DNA from: Clostridiaceae bacterium | GTDB lineage: Bacteria > Bacillota > Clostridia > Oscillospirales > Acutalibacteraceae | Direction: 5' to 3' | Assembly (NCBI GenBank): GCA_904501705.1 | Contig: CAJGCA010000004.1 | Location: forward strand, 1-45,855 | Length of the DNA: 45,855 bases | Shown: in pieces, positions 30,332 through 38,523 of the stretch | How the letters are laid out: each line of letters opens with the position of its first letter | Numbering within the stretch: position 1 is the stretch's first letter | Program-made: the position numbers and the translations under genes | Notes under the pieces: generated by a model | Seen by the model: the letters and a program-made list of their open reading frames with translations, nothing else | What the model was told of the DNA's origin: nothing | Databases searched by the model: none

Positions 30332-32074
30332 TTAAACTTGGACCGGTTCCGGCTTCTGTTCATCAGCATAACGCCGCATTTCGGTCATAATAGTGTCAAT
30401 CTTTTTTTGGTAGGAAATCGCGGAACCAAAATCCAAAATGTTTGTGTTCTCTCTTTCGAACCGGCGTACAAAATTAGAAAAGTTCAACTTAATACGCAAA
30501 TCCTGTTCGGAAATAAGATTTTTCGCATACATTTCGATAACCTCTTGCCGGGACATATGCCGGAATGGTTCAAGTTCTGCCAATATGCGCATACGGCGCA
30601 ATTGCGTGGGGTCGTTTCTGTATTCGGTTTCCAAAATTTGGTTGTGCATCATATCCAATTCGGATTCTGATGCGCCCGCATCTTTGGCGGCCTTATATCG
30701 CGCCCTCAATTCATCCGGGGAATATAGATAAAATTCCGTTCCGTAGTTGATTTGGGCCGATATGAAATAACGACCATAACGTAACCGGCAAATGGTTTCA
30801 TCAACCCATTGTTGTGCCGCTTCAAATCCCTTTTTCAAACGATTCAAAACGGTTGTTACGCTTTCGAAATTGGCCCGTACCTGTTGTTCGTTGAACGCAT
30901 CGCGGTCGGTAACGATTTCATCTTGACCGACAACGGCCGTTATGATTTCTTCCCGCAAACGCTTCTGTTCCTCAACATTGTAATCAAGCGAATTTCTATC
31001 AACCTCTAACAATTGCACCGGGTTACGCAAATCCGGTTGGTTTTCATCCGCATTAGGTACGGGGATTTCCACAAAGGAACCGGCCCCGATAATGCGTTTG
31101 TTCCCGCATTTCGGACAACGCAACAGTAATCCCGCCATATCAAGCCGGTAACGGCCTTGTTTGTCCCTCAAAAATCCACCGTCGCAATAATCGCCATTTT
31201 CAGCGTTGGAAAAATCGCAACTCTGTTCATATCCGGACAAAATGGGATATGCGCCCATAAGGTCCAATTGGCGTTTGGATATGTGGAAAAATTCAAACCA
31301 ATCAAGGCTTTCCAATTCGGCGGACAACGGGGATGCTTTCACATCCGGTTCGTCCAACGATATGGGTTCATTCCAAAAGAATCTTGCCGGGCAATAACCT
31401 AAATCGTGGGGTGCTTCCACAATCGGCATTCCCTCTATTTGGCCGGTATGTTTTTTATCTTCCCATACGCGGTAACTTGTATCATCCAATACAATGATTT
31501 CGTCCCGGCGGCGGAAAACGATAAAGTCCATAATGCCCGTTGTGGGGTCTGCCTTGTATGTAATCACATCGTCAATCGGCAACCAATAAAAGTACGGTTC
31601 CGGCAATTCGGTTGATTGTTCCCGGGCAACATCAACGATAAGAACGGAATTGATTTCAGATTTGAAAAATTCCCATCCTTTCGATTGCCATACATTGGGT
31701 TCATCCAACTTTGTTTGCCTGTAATTTTCCCAATCTTCACGTTGGGATGAATTGGCGAATTGATAATTGAATACAGGGTTGCGCCCGTCGAATATGCGGC
31801 TTAATTTATCAAAGCACGTTTCCGTTATCTCGTTGGTCTTGACGGGATAACGGAACAATGCTTTGAACAATACGAATTTGTCGTGCGGCAAGATATTTTC
31901 CACCATCGCAAGAAATTGCGTTAATGGAATGGAAATATACGGCGAATTGAAAGACGTTACCCGCTTGACCACGTGAAATTTTATGCGCATCTGATGCAAT
32001 TTCGCACGGCTCAAAACGGCTGAACGCTTATTTTCGGCGATTTCCTTTTTTATCTTGGCGATGTCGTAAGGCAT
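30332..32074 (-). CDS. Portal protein
   Basis: Read from MPYDIAKIKKEIAENKRS; a longer in-frame start would lie wholly in the upstream gene. At 580 aa it fits a portal with an N-terminal wing, a stem and C-terminal helices (EEIITAVVGQDEIVTDRDAFNEQQ is the usual portal phrase). An unusual insert around residues 310-350 has four cysteines (CDFSNAENGDYCDGG and LRCPKCGNKR), a probable zinc ribbon. Gene order terminase-portal-scaffold-capsid supports the call. The dodecameric portal is the DNA entry channel of the head. Confidence 0.85.
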   Translation of the reverse strand: MPYDIAKIKKEIAENKRSAVLSRAKLHQMRIKFHVVKRVTSFNSPYISIPLTQFLAMVENILPHDKFVLFKALFRYPVKTNEITETCFDKLSRIFDGRNPVFNYQFANSSQREDWENYRQTKLDEPNVWQSKGWEFFKSEINSVLIVDVAREQSTELPEPYFYWLPIDDVITYKADPTTGIMDFIVFRRRDEIIVLDDTSYRVWEDKKHTGQIEGMPIVEAPHDLGYCPARFFWNEPISLDEPDVKASPLSAELESLDWFEFFHISKRQLDLMGAYPILSGYEQSCDFSNAENGDYCDGGFLRDKQGRYRLDMAGLLLRCPKCGNKRIIGAGSFVEIPVPNADENQPDLRNPVQLLEVDRNSLDYNVEEQKRLREEIITAVVGQDEIVTDRDAFNEQQVRANFESVTTVLNRLKKGFEAAQQWVDETICRLRYGRYFISAQINYGTEFYLYSPDELRARYKAAKDAGASESELDMMHNQILETEYRNDPTQLRRMRILAELEPFRHMSRQEVIEMYAKNLISEQDLRIKLNFSNFVRRFERENTNILDFGSAISYQKKIDTIMTEMRRYADEQKPEPVQV

Positions 32075-32219
32075 AATCAACAAATTCGAATTTACTATTT
32101 TCCGGCAAGGACCACCCGCCATTGTTCGGCATCCTCAACAGACGTTCCGCGTGGGAAAATTCAAATTCCCGGGTAACGCCGTTTGCAACCAACGTTACCG
32201 TGGTTGTTTTGGCGTTCAT
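32028..32219 (-). CDS. Small late protein, 63 aa, unknown
   Basis: MNAKTTTVTLVANGVTREFEFSHAERLLRMPNN, then GGWSLPENSKFEFVDYALRHRQDKKGNRRK: a short beta-hairpin, a helix and a basic tail. Begins one base inside the upstream stop (TAATG) and overlaps the portal start by 47 nt. Function unknown; possibly a head-completion or recombination-remnant small protein. Confidence 0.65.
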   Translation of the reverse strand: MNAKTTTVTLVANGVTREFEFSHAERLLRMPNNGGWSLPENSKFEFVDYALRHRQDKKGNRRK

Positions 32220-32866
32220 TATTCAGCGGGGGCCAAATCGGTAAGCGGGTTGAAATCGGTGGGTGCCACAATGGCCAAATCATCCGAATAGTTATCGGGA
32301 TATTGCCACGAAATCGCGTTGGAATCCTTTGCATCGAAATTCCCGTGAATCTTGGAACCGATGAACAATGCGCGAATAGGAATCGGCATATAATCGCCAT
32401 CGGTTTCGCCTTTAATGGCTTCAATCTTACCGTTTTCGTCGAACAGGAAAACGCCCAAATTGCCGGCGGCGGCTTCGCATTGCAACGCTTTCATTGTCTT
32501 AATCACGGATTGGGGAATGGAACGCAAGGAACCATCGAATTGAACGGGATTGCCACCCAATACGGTGGGGATGCCGCCCAAATCATCGTTACCGCCGGAT
32601 GTCATACGGGCATCGCCACCCGAATCAGCCGGTGCGTTGATGTACGGGGAAACAACCACCTTGGAACCATCTTCGGCGGCCAACAATGCGGTCCACGATG
32701 CTTTCAACAAAATGGATGCGGCGGAAGTGAATTTGTTTACTGTTCCATCGGCTTTGCGCAAGCGTTGGAATGCAACTTTTTGAATTTGGCCGAAATTCTC
32801 CGGGCAAGTAACAACGGGGATTGTTTCGATTGCGGCGGCGGCCGGGCATTGACAAATCAAAGACAT
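32219..32866 (-). CDS. Abundant-type structural protein, 215 aa
   Basis: Starts MSLICQCPAAAAIETIPVVTC. Beta-rich, with SGGNDDLGGIPTVLGGNPVQFDG and ALFIGSKIHGNFDAKD, a pattern consistent with a tail-tube or decoration protein. It has a promoter of its own and an AAAGGGTCA leader like that of the major capsid gene, which suggests high expression. Unusually, it lies upstream of the portal. The role is inferred. Confidence 0.6.
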   Translation of the reverse strand: MSLICQCPAAAAIETIPVVTCPENFGQIQKVAFQRLRKADGTVNKFTSAASILLKASWTALLAAEDGSKVVVSPYINAPADSGGDARMTSGGNDDLGGIPTVLGGNPVQFDGSLRSIPQSVIKTMKALQCEAAAGNLGVFLFDENGKIEAIKGETDGDYMPIPIRALFIGSKIHGNFDAKDSNAISWQYPDNYSDDLAIVAPTDFNPLTDLAPAE

Positions 32867-32929
32867 AGTTTTGAACTTTTAATGATTGTTATAATTGGCT
32901 AACGGCTGACCCTTTGCCGCTTTCGTTTG

Positions 32930-32937
32930 CAAATGTA
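32930..32937 (-). promoter_or_regulatory. -7 element for the portal/capsid cluster
   Basis: TACATTTG on the minus strand, 64 nt before the ATG at 32866. No TTTG box at the right distance. The 171-bp gap 32867-33037 otherwise holds A/T-rich DNA and the AAAGGGTCA sequence (32915-32907 region). Confidence 0.55.
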
Positions 32938-33037
32938 GTTATTTTTTACAAAAATCGCGTTAAATCGCTTTTCTTTTCAAAAATGGGTAATTCCTTATCT
33001 TTTCAAAGAAATGCCCTAAAAACGCCCGGAATTAGCC

Positions 33038-34582
33038 TTAATGCACACGAACCCCCCGGGATGCGGCATTATATGGCCGCGTATTTCCATCGGCAATTTC
33101 CTTTTCATATATTCCGGTTAATCCATCGGCATCATCATCGTGTTCGTTTGCGTCGAACTTGCGCAAGAATCCCGTAATATGGTCGTGGAATTTCTTGTAT
33201 CGCGTTTCCCACCCAAACGGCATTATTATATGCTGATTGACAAACGGGGCATTGGTTACAATCCGGGATTCCTTGTTTTCGCCTTGATAAAATGCAATAG
33301 TCAAGGCACGAACTTTTTTCTTTACTGTCTTTTCGAATTGGGAACCGCCGTTGTTCGATTCTATCCACGCTTTTTGCACCCCATTAGCGTTTATCAGACG
33401 GGGAACCGTTACGGTTGTTACATCGGTGGATTCGTCGGTGTATTCAATATCGGTAATAAGGGCAAATAACAACGGTTCAAATCGCTTGGTATGCTCATTC
33501 CATATTTGATTTTCGGACCGGTAAATGTCATACGATGCCGCAAACAAAAAGTCATCGCCTTGGTCTGCCACATCAACATAACACCCGGAACGGATATATT
33601 GGCCCCAATCCGATTTTTCCACCCACGTTTTGAATGGCTGATATAATCGGCCCTCTGCATTCCCCGGGTCCCCTTGATACAGGCATTGAAAACCCACGGG
33701 GTCCAATTGCTTTTGTTGTAACAGACGTTCCAACGAATGCCGTTTGCCCCACAAAGGTTGTCCCGGTTCCCTGTTGTCAATTTCCGTGGGTGCGCCGGTC
33801 TTGATTGCTTCGAAATTGACCAATACCCACGCACCCGATGGGATGTTGTCTAAATCGGCCCACTTTTCAGCAAATACAACCTTTTCCGATTCGATGATTT
33901 TTCCAATAATATCATCGGGATGCCACCGTGTAAACACAATCAATTGTTGGGAATCATTGTGCAATCGGGTTTGTGCAACCTTTGTGAACCAATCCCACGC
34001 GGCCGCACGGATAATCGGGCTATTGGCTTCCTGTGAATCTTTATACAAATCATCGTAAATCATAACGTCCACGGTCTTTGATGTCAAAGAACCGCCACGG
34101 CCCACAACGCGCAACGACCCGGTATGATTCACAATTTCGAATACATCAGAATTGCGCAAGTAATTATTGGCAATCGTAACAACGTTCGACCCGTTCAATT
34201 GCGTATCGGGGAAAATGGCCCGGTATTTATCCGAATCAATAAGCCTTTGCACATCCCGGTTGAAATCCTTTGCAATGGTTGCCGCATACGAACAAATACA
34301 TATCTTCAAATCCGGGAAGAATCCCAACATATCGGACGGAAGAAATCGGCTTGACCCTTGCGATTTGCCGTGTTGCGGCGGGGCCTGTATGATTAGTTTT
34401 TTGATTTGGCGTTTGGCGAATCGGTCCAATACGGCGTAATATGCACGATGGAATGGGGTTGGTTGAAAGTTCTGGTCCATATATTGCGCATACCACAAAA
34501 GGTTACGCCGTGCGCCCTCTTGCAAGAACAATTCCGGGTGTTCAGACAATGCCCGGGTTATTTGCCTCGTGTCAATATCCAT
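33038..34582 (-). CDS. Terminase large subunit
   Basis: A 514-aa protein. Walker A IIQAPPQHGKSQ at about residues 64-75, a Walker B VDVMIYDDLY near 171-180, and a C-terminal RNase H-like nuclease starting GCYVDVADQGDDFLFA with the first catalytic Asp. ATP hydrolysis drives packaging and the nuclease cuts concatemers. I use the ATG at 34582 (MDIDTRQITRAL); a TTG two codons upstream is less likely. The start codon stands just after a terminator-like hairpin (34587-34632). Confidence 0.9.
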   Translation of the reverse strand: MDIDTRQITRALSEHPELFLQEGARRNLLWYAQYMDQNFQPTPFHRAYYAVLDRFAKRQIKKLIIQAPPQHGKSQGSSRFLPSDMLGFFPDLKICICSYAATIAKDFNRDVQRLIDSDKYRAIFPDTQLNGSNVVTIANNYLRNSDVFEIVNHTGSLRVVGRGGSLTSKTVDVMIYDDLYKDSQEANSPIIRAAAWDWFTKVAQTRLHNDSQQLIVFTRWHPDDIIGKIIESEKVVFAEKWADLDNIPSGAWVLVNFEAIKTGAPTEIDNREPGQPLWGKRHSLERLLQQKQLDPVGFQCLYQGDPGNAEGRLYQPFKTWVEKSDWGQYIRSGCYVDVADQGDDFLFAASYDIYRSENQIWNEHTKRFEPLLFALITDIEYTDESTDVTTVTVPRLINANGVQKAWIESNNGGSQFEKTVKKKVRALTIAFYQGENKESRIVTNAPFVNQHIIMPFGWETRYKKFHDHITGFLRKFDANEHDDDADGLTGIYEKEIADGNTRPYNAASRGVRVH

Positions 34583-34586
34583 AATC

Positions 34587-34632
34587 AAAAAATGGCCCTT
34601 TGGTAACGGGCCGGGTACGTTACCGCCGGGCC
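34587..34632 (-). terminator. Terminator-like hairpin immediately before the large terminase ATG
   Basis: Nested stems on the minus strand: GGCCC/GGGCC outside (34632-34628 with 34598-34594) and GGTAACG/CGTTACC inside (34624-34618 with 34608-34602), then A and TTTTTT (34592-34587). The ATG at 34582 is four bases later. The sequence from the T-run into the gene, TTTTTTGATTATGGA, is the same as at the PP-loop gene start. Confidence 0.7.
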
Positions 34633-34680
34633 GTGGAAAATCTCGGATACTTACAATATCATTTGTTGTATATTCCGGCC

Positions 34681-34848
34681 TTAACTGTCAATTCCAATAT
34701 TGGACAAATTGGGCCATCGTGCGTTCATAAATGCAATAATGGATTCTTGCACGGCTTCATATTGCGCATCTGATAAATGCCCCAAATGGATAACAATAAT
34801 ATCTTCGTCCGGGTCGGTTGGACCATCTGTTTTATTAAATACCGCCAT
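34681..34848 (-). CDS. Small acidic protein, 55 aa
   Basis: MAVFNKTDGPTDPDEDIIVIHLGHLSDAQYEAV..., acidic with a C-terminal helix. Read from the ATG that overlaps the upstream stop (TAATG), not from an in-frame start inside that gene. Lies between the two terminase genes. Possibly a small partner of packaging; function unknown. Confidence 0.65.
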   Translation of the reverse strand: MAVFNKTDGPTDPDEDIIVIHLGHLSDAQYEAVQESIIAFMNARWPNLSNIGIDS

Positions 34849-35099
34849 TATTTCCAACCAAAACAACGAACGCATTTGTTGTAATCATCCGGGCGGGTAT
34901 CTTTAATGTATTGCCGGAAATATTCCGGTTTCGCGCCCGGGTGTTTTTTCGCAAACAATTGGTATGCATTTTCGATTCGTCCCAAATCCTGTATGATTTT
35001 GGCCCGTTCCCGTATAACTTGTTCGAACGCCTGTCCGAATGATTTTTTTTCGTTTACCAATAAACGTTCCAACATTTCATCAATAAATTCGTATGCCAT
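34848..35099 (-). CDS. Helical protein between terminase genes, 83 aa
   Basis: MAYEFIDEMLERLLVNEKKSFGQAFEQVIRERAK: all-helical, ending DDYNKCVRCFGWK with a CxxC. One base after the small terminase stop. Genes in this place can be packaging accessory factors. No motif beyond the CxxC, so function unknown. Confidence 0.65.
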   Translation of the reverse strand: MAYEFIDEMLERLLVNEKKSFGQAFEQVIRERAKIIQDLGRIENAYQLFAKKHPGAKPEYFRQYIKDTRPDDYNKCVRCFGWK

Positions 35100-35100
35100 C

Positions 35101-35661
35101 TTACTTTCCGTTTATTGCGTCAATAACTTGCGCCAATAGGGCATCCGGGACGTTCGCCAATGATATATCGGATTTGGTTTCCGCTTCAATCTTGCCGGTC
35201 AATTCTTGGATGTGCTTATTAGACCATTCTTCCGGGGCGCGATTGCACAAAGCAAAGATAATGGCGGTTGGATTCGGGGCGGCTTTCTTGTGTACGACCT
35301 TGCGTTTAACCTCAACCATTTTACCGGCTTTGTTCAATGCTGATTCGGTCGTAGTTTCGTCCCATTCGTAACCCTGTACCAATTCCAACAACGAACGTTT
35401 ACAGTCAACGACCAATTGGGAATCGTACCAATCTTGATATTCCTGTTCGGCCCTTTTTACCCGGTCTGAAAAGTCCGAATCGTTAGCCAAATGTGCATAA
35501 AACGTTGCTTTGGATACACGGGCGGCCGTGAACGCATCTTTGTACGATTTGCCGGCCGCGATTGCCTTGCACATTATTTCCACTTTGGTATCGGTCCATT
35601 GTGGTTTGCGGCCTTTTTTCTTGGGTTCGGCCTTTGTGATTGCCCCGTTATCGTTTGCCAT
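35101..35661 (-). CDS. Terminase small subunit
   Basis: A 186-aa protein with an N-terminal basic segment (KAEPKKKGRKPQW), then a helix-turn-helix YKDAFTAARVSKATFYAHLAND like that of small terminases, a helical oligomerisation core and an acidic tail. It recognises the packaging site and recruits the large subunit 0.5 kb downstream. Stands behind a -7 element at 35679-35686. Confidence 0.8.
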   Translation of the reverse strand: MANDNGAITKAEPKKKGRKPQWTDTKVEIMCKAIAAGKSYKDAFTAARVSKATFYAHLANDSDFSDRVKRAEQEYQDWYDSQLVVDCKRSLLELVQGYEWDETTTESALNKAGKMVEVKRKVVHKKAAPNPTAIIFALCNRAPEEWSNKHIQELTGKIEAETKSDISLANVPDALLAQVIDAINGK

Positions 35662-35678
35662 AACTCAATGAATTTTTG

Positions 35679-35686
35679 CAAAGATA
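35679..35686 (-). promoter_or_regulatory. -7 element for the terminase genes
   Basis: TATCTTTG on the minus strand, 18 nt before the ATG at 35661. The -33 region is poor. Just upstream, 35700-35735 has an imperfect hairpin GATTCCCGG/CCGGGATTC followed by GTCGTATTTT, a possible weak terminator after the holin-like gene. Confidence 0.6.
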
Positions 35687-35743
35687 AGAATAATTCCAAA
35701 ATACGACGAATCCCGGGCGGGGTTGAATCCGTCCGGGAATCTT

Positions 35744-36196
35744 TTACTTGCGCGACAAGTCCCACAATGTTTTTTCCAATGATTCGCGGGCTTCATCATT
35801 ATTGCATTTGCGAATTACATTCGCCAATCCGGAATCTTCAAATTCGGCCACAATTTCGATTTCTTTTCGTTTAATCTTTGCACCAACACGGTTAAACCAT
35901 TTGTCAACGAATGCTTTGATTGTGGGAATGTCATAAACGCCGTTCGACGAAAGGCCGGTAACGATTGCCAACATTACAACGCCCAACCATACGGGTTCGC
36001 CAAACTCAATAAGTTTCAACGCCCACGCACAGACGGATAGGATTGCACCCACGGCCCACGCAACAAGTTGCGGCCACATTCCTTTGGTAATCTTGAACGC
36101 GCCGTTGATTACACCGGCAATCGCAACGGTCAAAGTCATAAGCAACGGGGCGATGTACCAAAAGGCTTCGGAAAAAATACCTTTGATGATTTCCAT
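35744..36196 (-). CDS. Holin-like multi-span membrane protein, 150 aa
   Basis: Three hydrophobic segments in the first ~90 residues (AFWYIAPLLMTLTVAIAGVI, LVAWAVGAILSVCAWALKLI, VWLGVVMLAIVTGLS), then a soluble charged C-terminus with VDKWFNRVGAKIKRKEIEIV. This is the layout of the Bacteroidales phage holin-like family, though it is far from the endolysin and next to the terminase genes. Another candidate is at 14072-14377. Start at the only ATG before the first span. Confidence 0.65.
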   Translation of the reverse strand: MEIIKGIFSEAFWYIAPLLMTLTVAIAGVINGAFKITKGMWPQLVAWAVGAILSVCAWALKLIEFGEPVWLGVVMLAIVTGLSSNGVYDIPTIKAFVDKWFNRVGAKIKRKEIEIVAEFEDSGLANVIRKCNNDEARESLEKTLWDLSRK

Positions 36197-36214
36197 AATG
36201 AAAAGATTTTATTG

Positions 36215-36394
36215 TTAAACATTTCCCGGCAATCCGGGGTTACTTTCTGTTTCCCATCCCTTGCAACATTGTCCGTCAAAACTAATAGTGCCGCGTTCTT
36301 TACAAAGGGCAAAAATACCAATAAGGGAATATCCCGCATTTGCCCGGTTCCAATGCTCACAAGTTTGGCAACATTTTCTTATTGGTTTGCTCAT
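36215..36394 (-). CDS. Cys-rich zinc-finger-like microprotein, 59 aa
   Basis: MSKPIRKCCQTCEHWNRANA, then LCKERG and GQCCKGWE: Cys pairs and a His spaced like a small zinc-binding treble clef. The ATG overlaps the upstream stop (ATGA). Such CxxCxHW...C...C.W proteins are common small ORFs in gut phages, with unknown role. Confidence 0.75.
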   Translation of the reverse strand: MSKPIRKCCQTCEHWNRANAGYSLIGIFALCKERGTISFDGQCCKGWETESNPGLPGNV

Positions 36395-36972
36395 TTCCTT
36401 TCGTATTCTCTTTCGAACGTTTCTTCATCCACGATTTCGAACCGTTCCGGGGCAACATAAACGATGTATGAAAGTTCCGGCGCGTGGGCATAAACGGAAC
36501 CGGCCGCATTGCGGAAATGGAATATAGCCGGGCCGATTTCCGGTATTTCCAATTCCCCATTACCAACAAATTGCAACAGGGCATCGGCATTGTTGCGGTC
36601 AACTTGGATGGCGCGGATTTCGGCCAATTTGCGACAATACACACGGCCCGCCGTGGGGGTCTGTTCTTTATCACGCGGCAAACGGATAATGCCCGGGTAT
36701 TGCGTATCAGAAAACTTAATACGGACCAACAGGGAATGCCGTTCGGCATCGTCTTTAATAGAAATCAGACGTTTCCCGGTTCGGCCCTCTATGGCATCCC
36801 ACACGGCCATTATATATTCGGGGTCGTTGTGCTTTTCGTAATCCGCTTCGAAAAAATACGAATCGCCGCCGTTTTTCGGTTCACAAGGTTTACCCAATAA
36901 GGATTCAACCATCATAAACAATTCGGCATCGTATGGGGTTAATTTAGATTTCCAAAAAGGTTGTGTTTCCAT
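36391..36972 (-). CDS. Phage protein of unknown function, 193 aa
   Basis: Start METQPFWKSKLTPYDAELF, sharing a base with the upstream stop (TAATG). An earlier in-frame start overlaps the ASCH gene and reads as shadow sequence. Alpha-beta, moderately acidic, no motif recognised; C-terminus ETFEREYERK is charged. Sits between the ASCH-domain gene and the Cys-rich microprotein at the end of the early/middle operon. Confidence 0.65.
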   Translation of the reverse strand: METQPFWKSKLTPYDAELFMMVESLLGKPCEPKNGGDSYFFEADYEKHNDPEYIMAVWDAIEGRTGKRLISIKDDAERHSLLVRIKFSDTQYPGIIRLPRDKEQTPTAGRVYCRKLAEIRAIQVDRNNADALLQFVGNGELEIPEIGPAIFHFRNAAGSVYAHAPELSYIVYVAPERFEIVDEETFEREYERK

Positions 36973-37478
36973 TATTTCGATTCTGTTTTTTGGCGTATCA
37001 TTTCCCATCCATCCGGACCCAATGCCATTGAACGGGGATATTCTGTTATATCGTCTTTGGGAACAATCAGATTGTAAACGCCCAATTGTCCCTTTATGGG
37101 CATTTCCACCACGCGGCGCGGGTTGCGCATCAACCATCCGTAACCCTTGCGCGGGCGGTCTTTTTCCGGGATGCAAGTTGCGGCCCAATCTTCCGGGGTA
37201 AATTCTTCCACGGGCTTTGTATCATACAGTTCGACGAAACCACAGATAACACCGGATAATCGGCCGGGAATAATTGGTTTAGCGGATGAACATACCAACA
37301 AATCCCCCCGATAAGATGTGTTCCGGCTTCGCACCTCAATGGTTTTTTCGGCGTGATATTTCCCGGATTCATCCCGGTAAACAACACGCGTTAACAAATC
37401 GGCGTATGGTTGTTTTACTGACAACGCCTTGTAAACGTCGTGTTGTTCCGGGTCATATTTCTTTCGGTCAATCTGCAT
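36972..37478 (-). CDS. ASCH-domain protein, 168 aa
   Basis: ALSVKQPYADLLT, a Lys-Thr-Ile-Glu-Val-Arg segment, YRGDLLVCSS and GVICGFVELYD are the hallmark strands of the ASCH (PUA-like) fold, a beta barrel that binds RNA or modified nucleotides; some members hydrolyse N4-acetylcytidine. Two bases after the SSB stop and coupled to the next gene. Its role in infection is unknown; recognition of modified RNA is the best guess. Confidence 0.75.
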   Translation of the reverse strand: MQIDRKKYDPEQHDVYKALSVKQPYADLLTRVVYRDESGKYHAEKTIEVRSRNTSYRGDLLVCSSAKPIIPGRLSGVICGFVELYDTKPVEEFTPEDWAATCIPEKDRPRKGYGWLMRNPRRVVEMPIKGQLGVYNLIVPKDDITEYPRSMALGPDGWEMIRQKTESK

Positions 37479-37480
37479 AA

Positions 37481-37927
37481 CTAAAAGGGCAAATCGTCGG
37501 GGGTATTGGTTGGTTCCGGTTCATTAGCCGGCTGATATTGGGAACCATTTGCGGCGGGCCTGTATTCCGGTTGTGGGGCCGGGGCCTGTTCGGGCTTCTT
37601 TGCGCCCAACAATTCCATTTCTTCCACAACAATTTCGGTAACGTAACGGGTTTGGCCGGCGTTGTCTTGATAAGACCGGGTTTGAATTTTGCCCACAATC
37701 AAAAGCGGCGTACCCTTTTTCACGAATTGTTCGCAAACACCCGCAAGGCCGGTTCGCTTAACAACAATGTTGTGCCAATCTGTCACATCGGGAATTTCGC
37801 GCCCATCGGCGGTTTTATAACCACGTTCGGTTGTGGCCAATGTGAATTGTGCCACCTTGCCCCCATCTTGGAAATTGGTAATCTTCGGGTCTTGCCCGAC
37901 ATTGCCTTTAAGTATGCATTTATTCAT
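37481..37927 (-). CDS. ssb: Single-stranded DNA-binding protein
   Basis: A 148-aa SSB: N-terminal OB fold with NKCILKGNVGQDPKI, FTLATTERGY, TDWHNIVVKRTG and GTPLLIVGKIQTRSYQD, then a Pro/Gln/Asn-rich linker and the acidic tail TNTPDDLPF that docks partner proteins such as exonucleases and recombination mediators. It protects unwound DNA during replication and recombination. A -7 element precedes it. Confidence 0.95.
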   Translation of the reverse strand: MNKCILKGNVGQDPKITNFQDGGKVAQFTLATTERGYKTADGREIPDVTDWHNIVVKRTGLAGVCEQFVKKGTPLLIVGKIQTRSYQDNAGQTRYVTEIVVEEMELLGAKKPEQAPAPQPEYRPAANGSQYQPANEPEPTNTPDDLPF

Positions 37928-37945
37928 TTTACAAACTCTGTTTCA

Positions 37946-37976
37946 CAAATTTAACAATAATTTTCTAATCATCGAA
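37946..37976 (-). promoter_or_regulatory. Candidate promoter for ssb
   Basis: TAAATTTG at 37953-37946 matches TAnnTTTG. TTCG at 37976-37973, 19 nt upstream, is one base off TTTG. It overlaps the end of the upstream gene and lies 19 nt before the ssb ATG. Confidence 0.55.
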
Positions 37977-38285
37977 TTTTACGCCATCCAACAGGAACCG
38001 GCGTTTATCCTTTGACCATCCGGCCGCCGCATTAAGGGCATCCCGGTCGGTATCCCGGACAAATTCAACCCAATATCCACCATTATAACCATTTTCGATT
38101 ATCCGTACCAATCGCCCCATAATCAGCCGCCGGAATTGCTTGTATCCGCTTGCGTCGTTTATATCAACAATACGGCGGGTATTTTTGGGATGCGGCATTT
38201 TTGGCACGCGGCCATTGCGTTTGAAATTCGCTTTGGCAAAATCCCGGCGAATGGACCGGCGCACCAATTCGTTGTAATCTTTCAT
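37965..38285 (-). CDS. Basic phage protein, 106 aa, unknown
   Basis: MKDYNELVRRSIRRDFAKANFKRNGRVPKMPHPK: strongly basic N-terminal half, then a mixed domain with GGYWVEFVRDTDRD and a C-terminal strand FLLDGVKFDD. A nucleic-acid-binding role is likely on charge. The ATG overlaps the end of the frameshifted gene upstream (ATGA). Function unknown. Confidence 0.65.
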   Translation of the reverse strand: MKDYNELVRRSIRRDFAKANFKRNGRVPKMPHPKNTRRIVDINDASGYKQFRRLIMGRLVRIIENGYNGGYWVEFVRDTDRDALNAAAGWSKDKRRFLLDGVKFDD

Positions 38286-38523
38286 TCCGGGTCGTAAACA
38301 TTGGGTTTGTCAACGGAAACCATTACCGGTTGCAATGGTTGCCCGAACGTTAACAGGGAAACCCATATTTTGCCGGTTTCCTGTGTTCATCCGGGGACAA
38401 TTCCCAACACGTATTGATTTGGCCCGTTTGGGGCTTTCCCACACGTTCGGCGGGCAATGGTATATATTCGGGTTGATTTGCGCCAAATACGATGTTTGCG
38501 CCCTCAAATTTTAATGGTTGCAT
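38282..38523 (-). pseudogene. Frameshifted small phage gene (two frames)
   Basis: Frame 1 starts at ATG 38523 (MQPLKFEGANIVFGANQPEY) and reads through TCWELSPDEHRK to an early stop at 38350. A second frame shifted by -1 from about 38390 reads TGKIWVSLLTFGQPL and ends at 38282 with an ATGA overlap to the next gene. Both pieces look like halves of one ~80-aa protein (a W-L-S-...TGKIWVS-LTF-PLQP pattern I know from Bacteroidales phages). The total of 242 nt suggests a one-base loss. A real mutation, a sequencing error or a rare programmed shift are possible; I see no good slippery heptamer. Confidence 0.6.

Noticed and set aside
38282..38523. Programmed -1 ribosomal frameshift
   Set aside because: No X-XXY-YYZ heptamer lies in the zero frame in the overlap and no following stem-loop is clear, so a mutation or assembly error is simpler.
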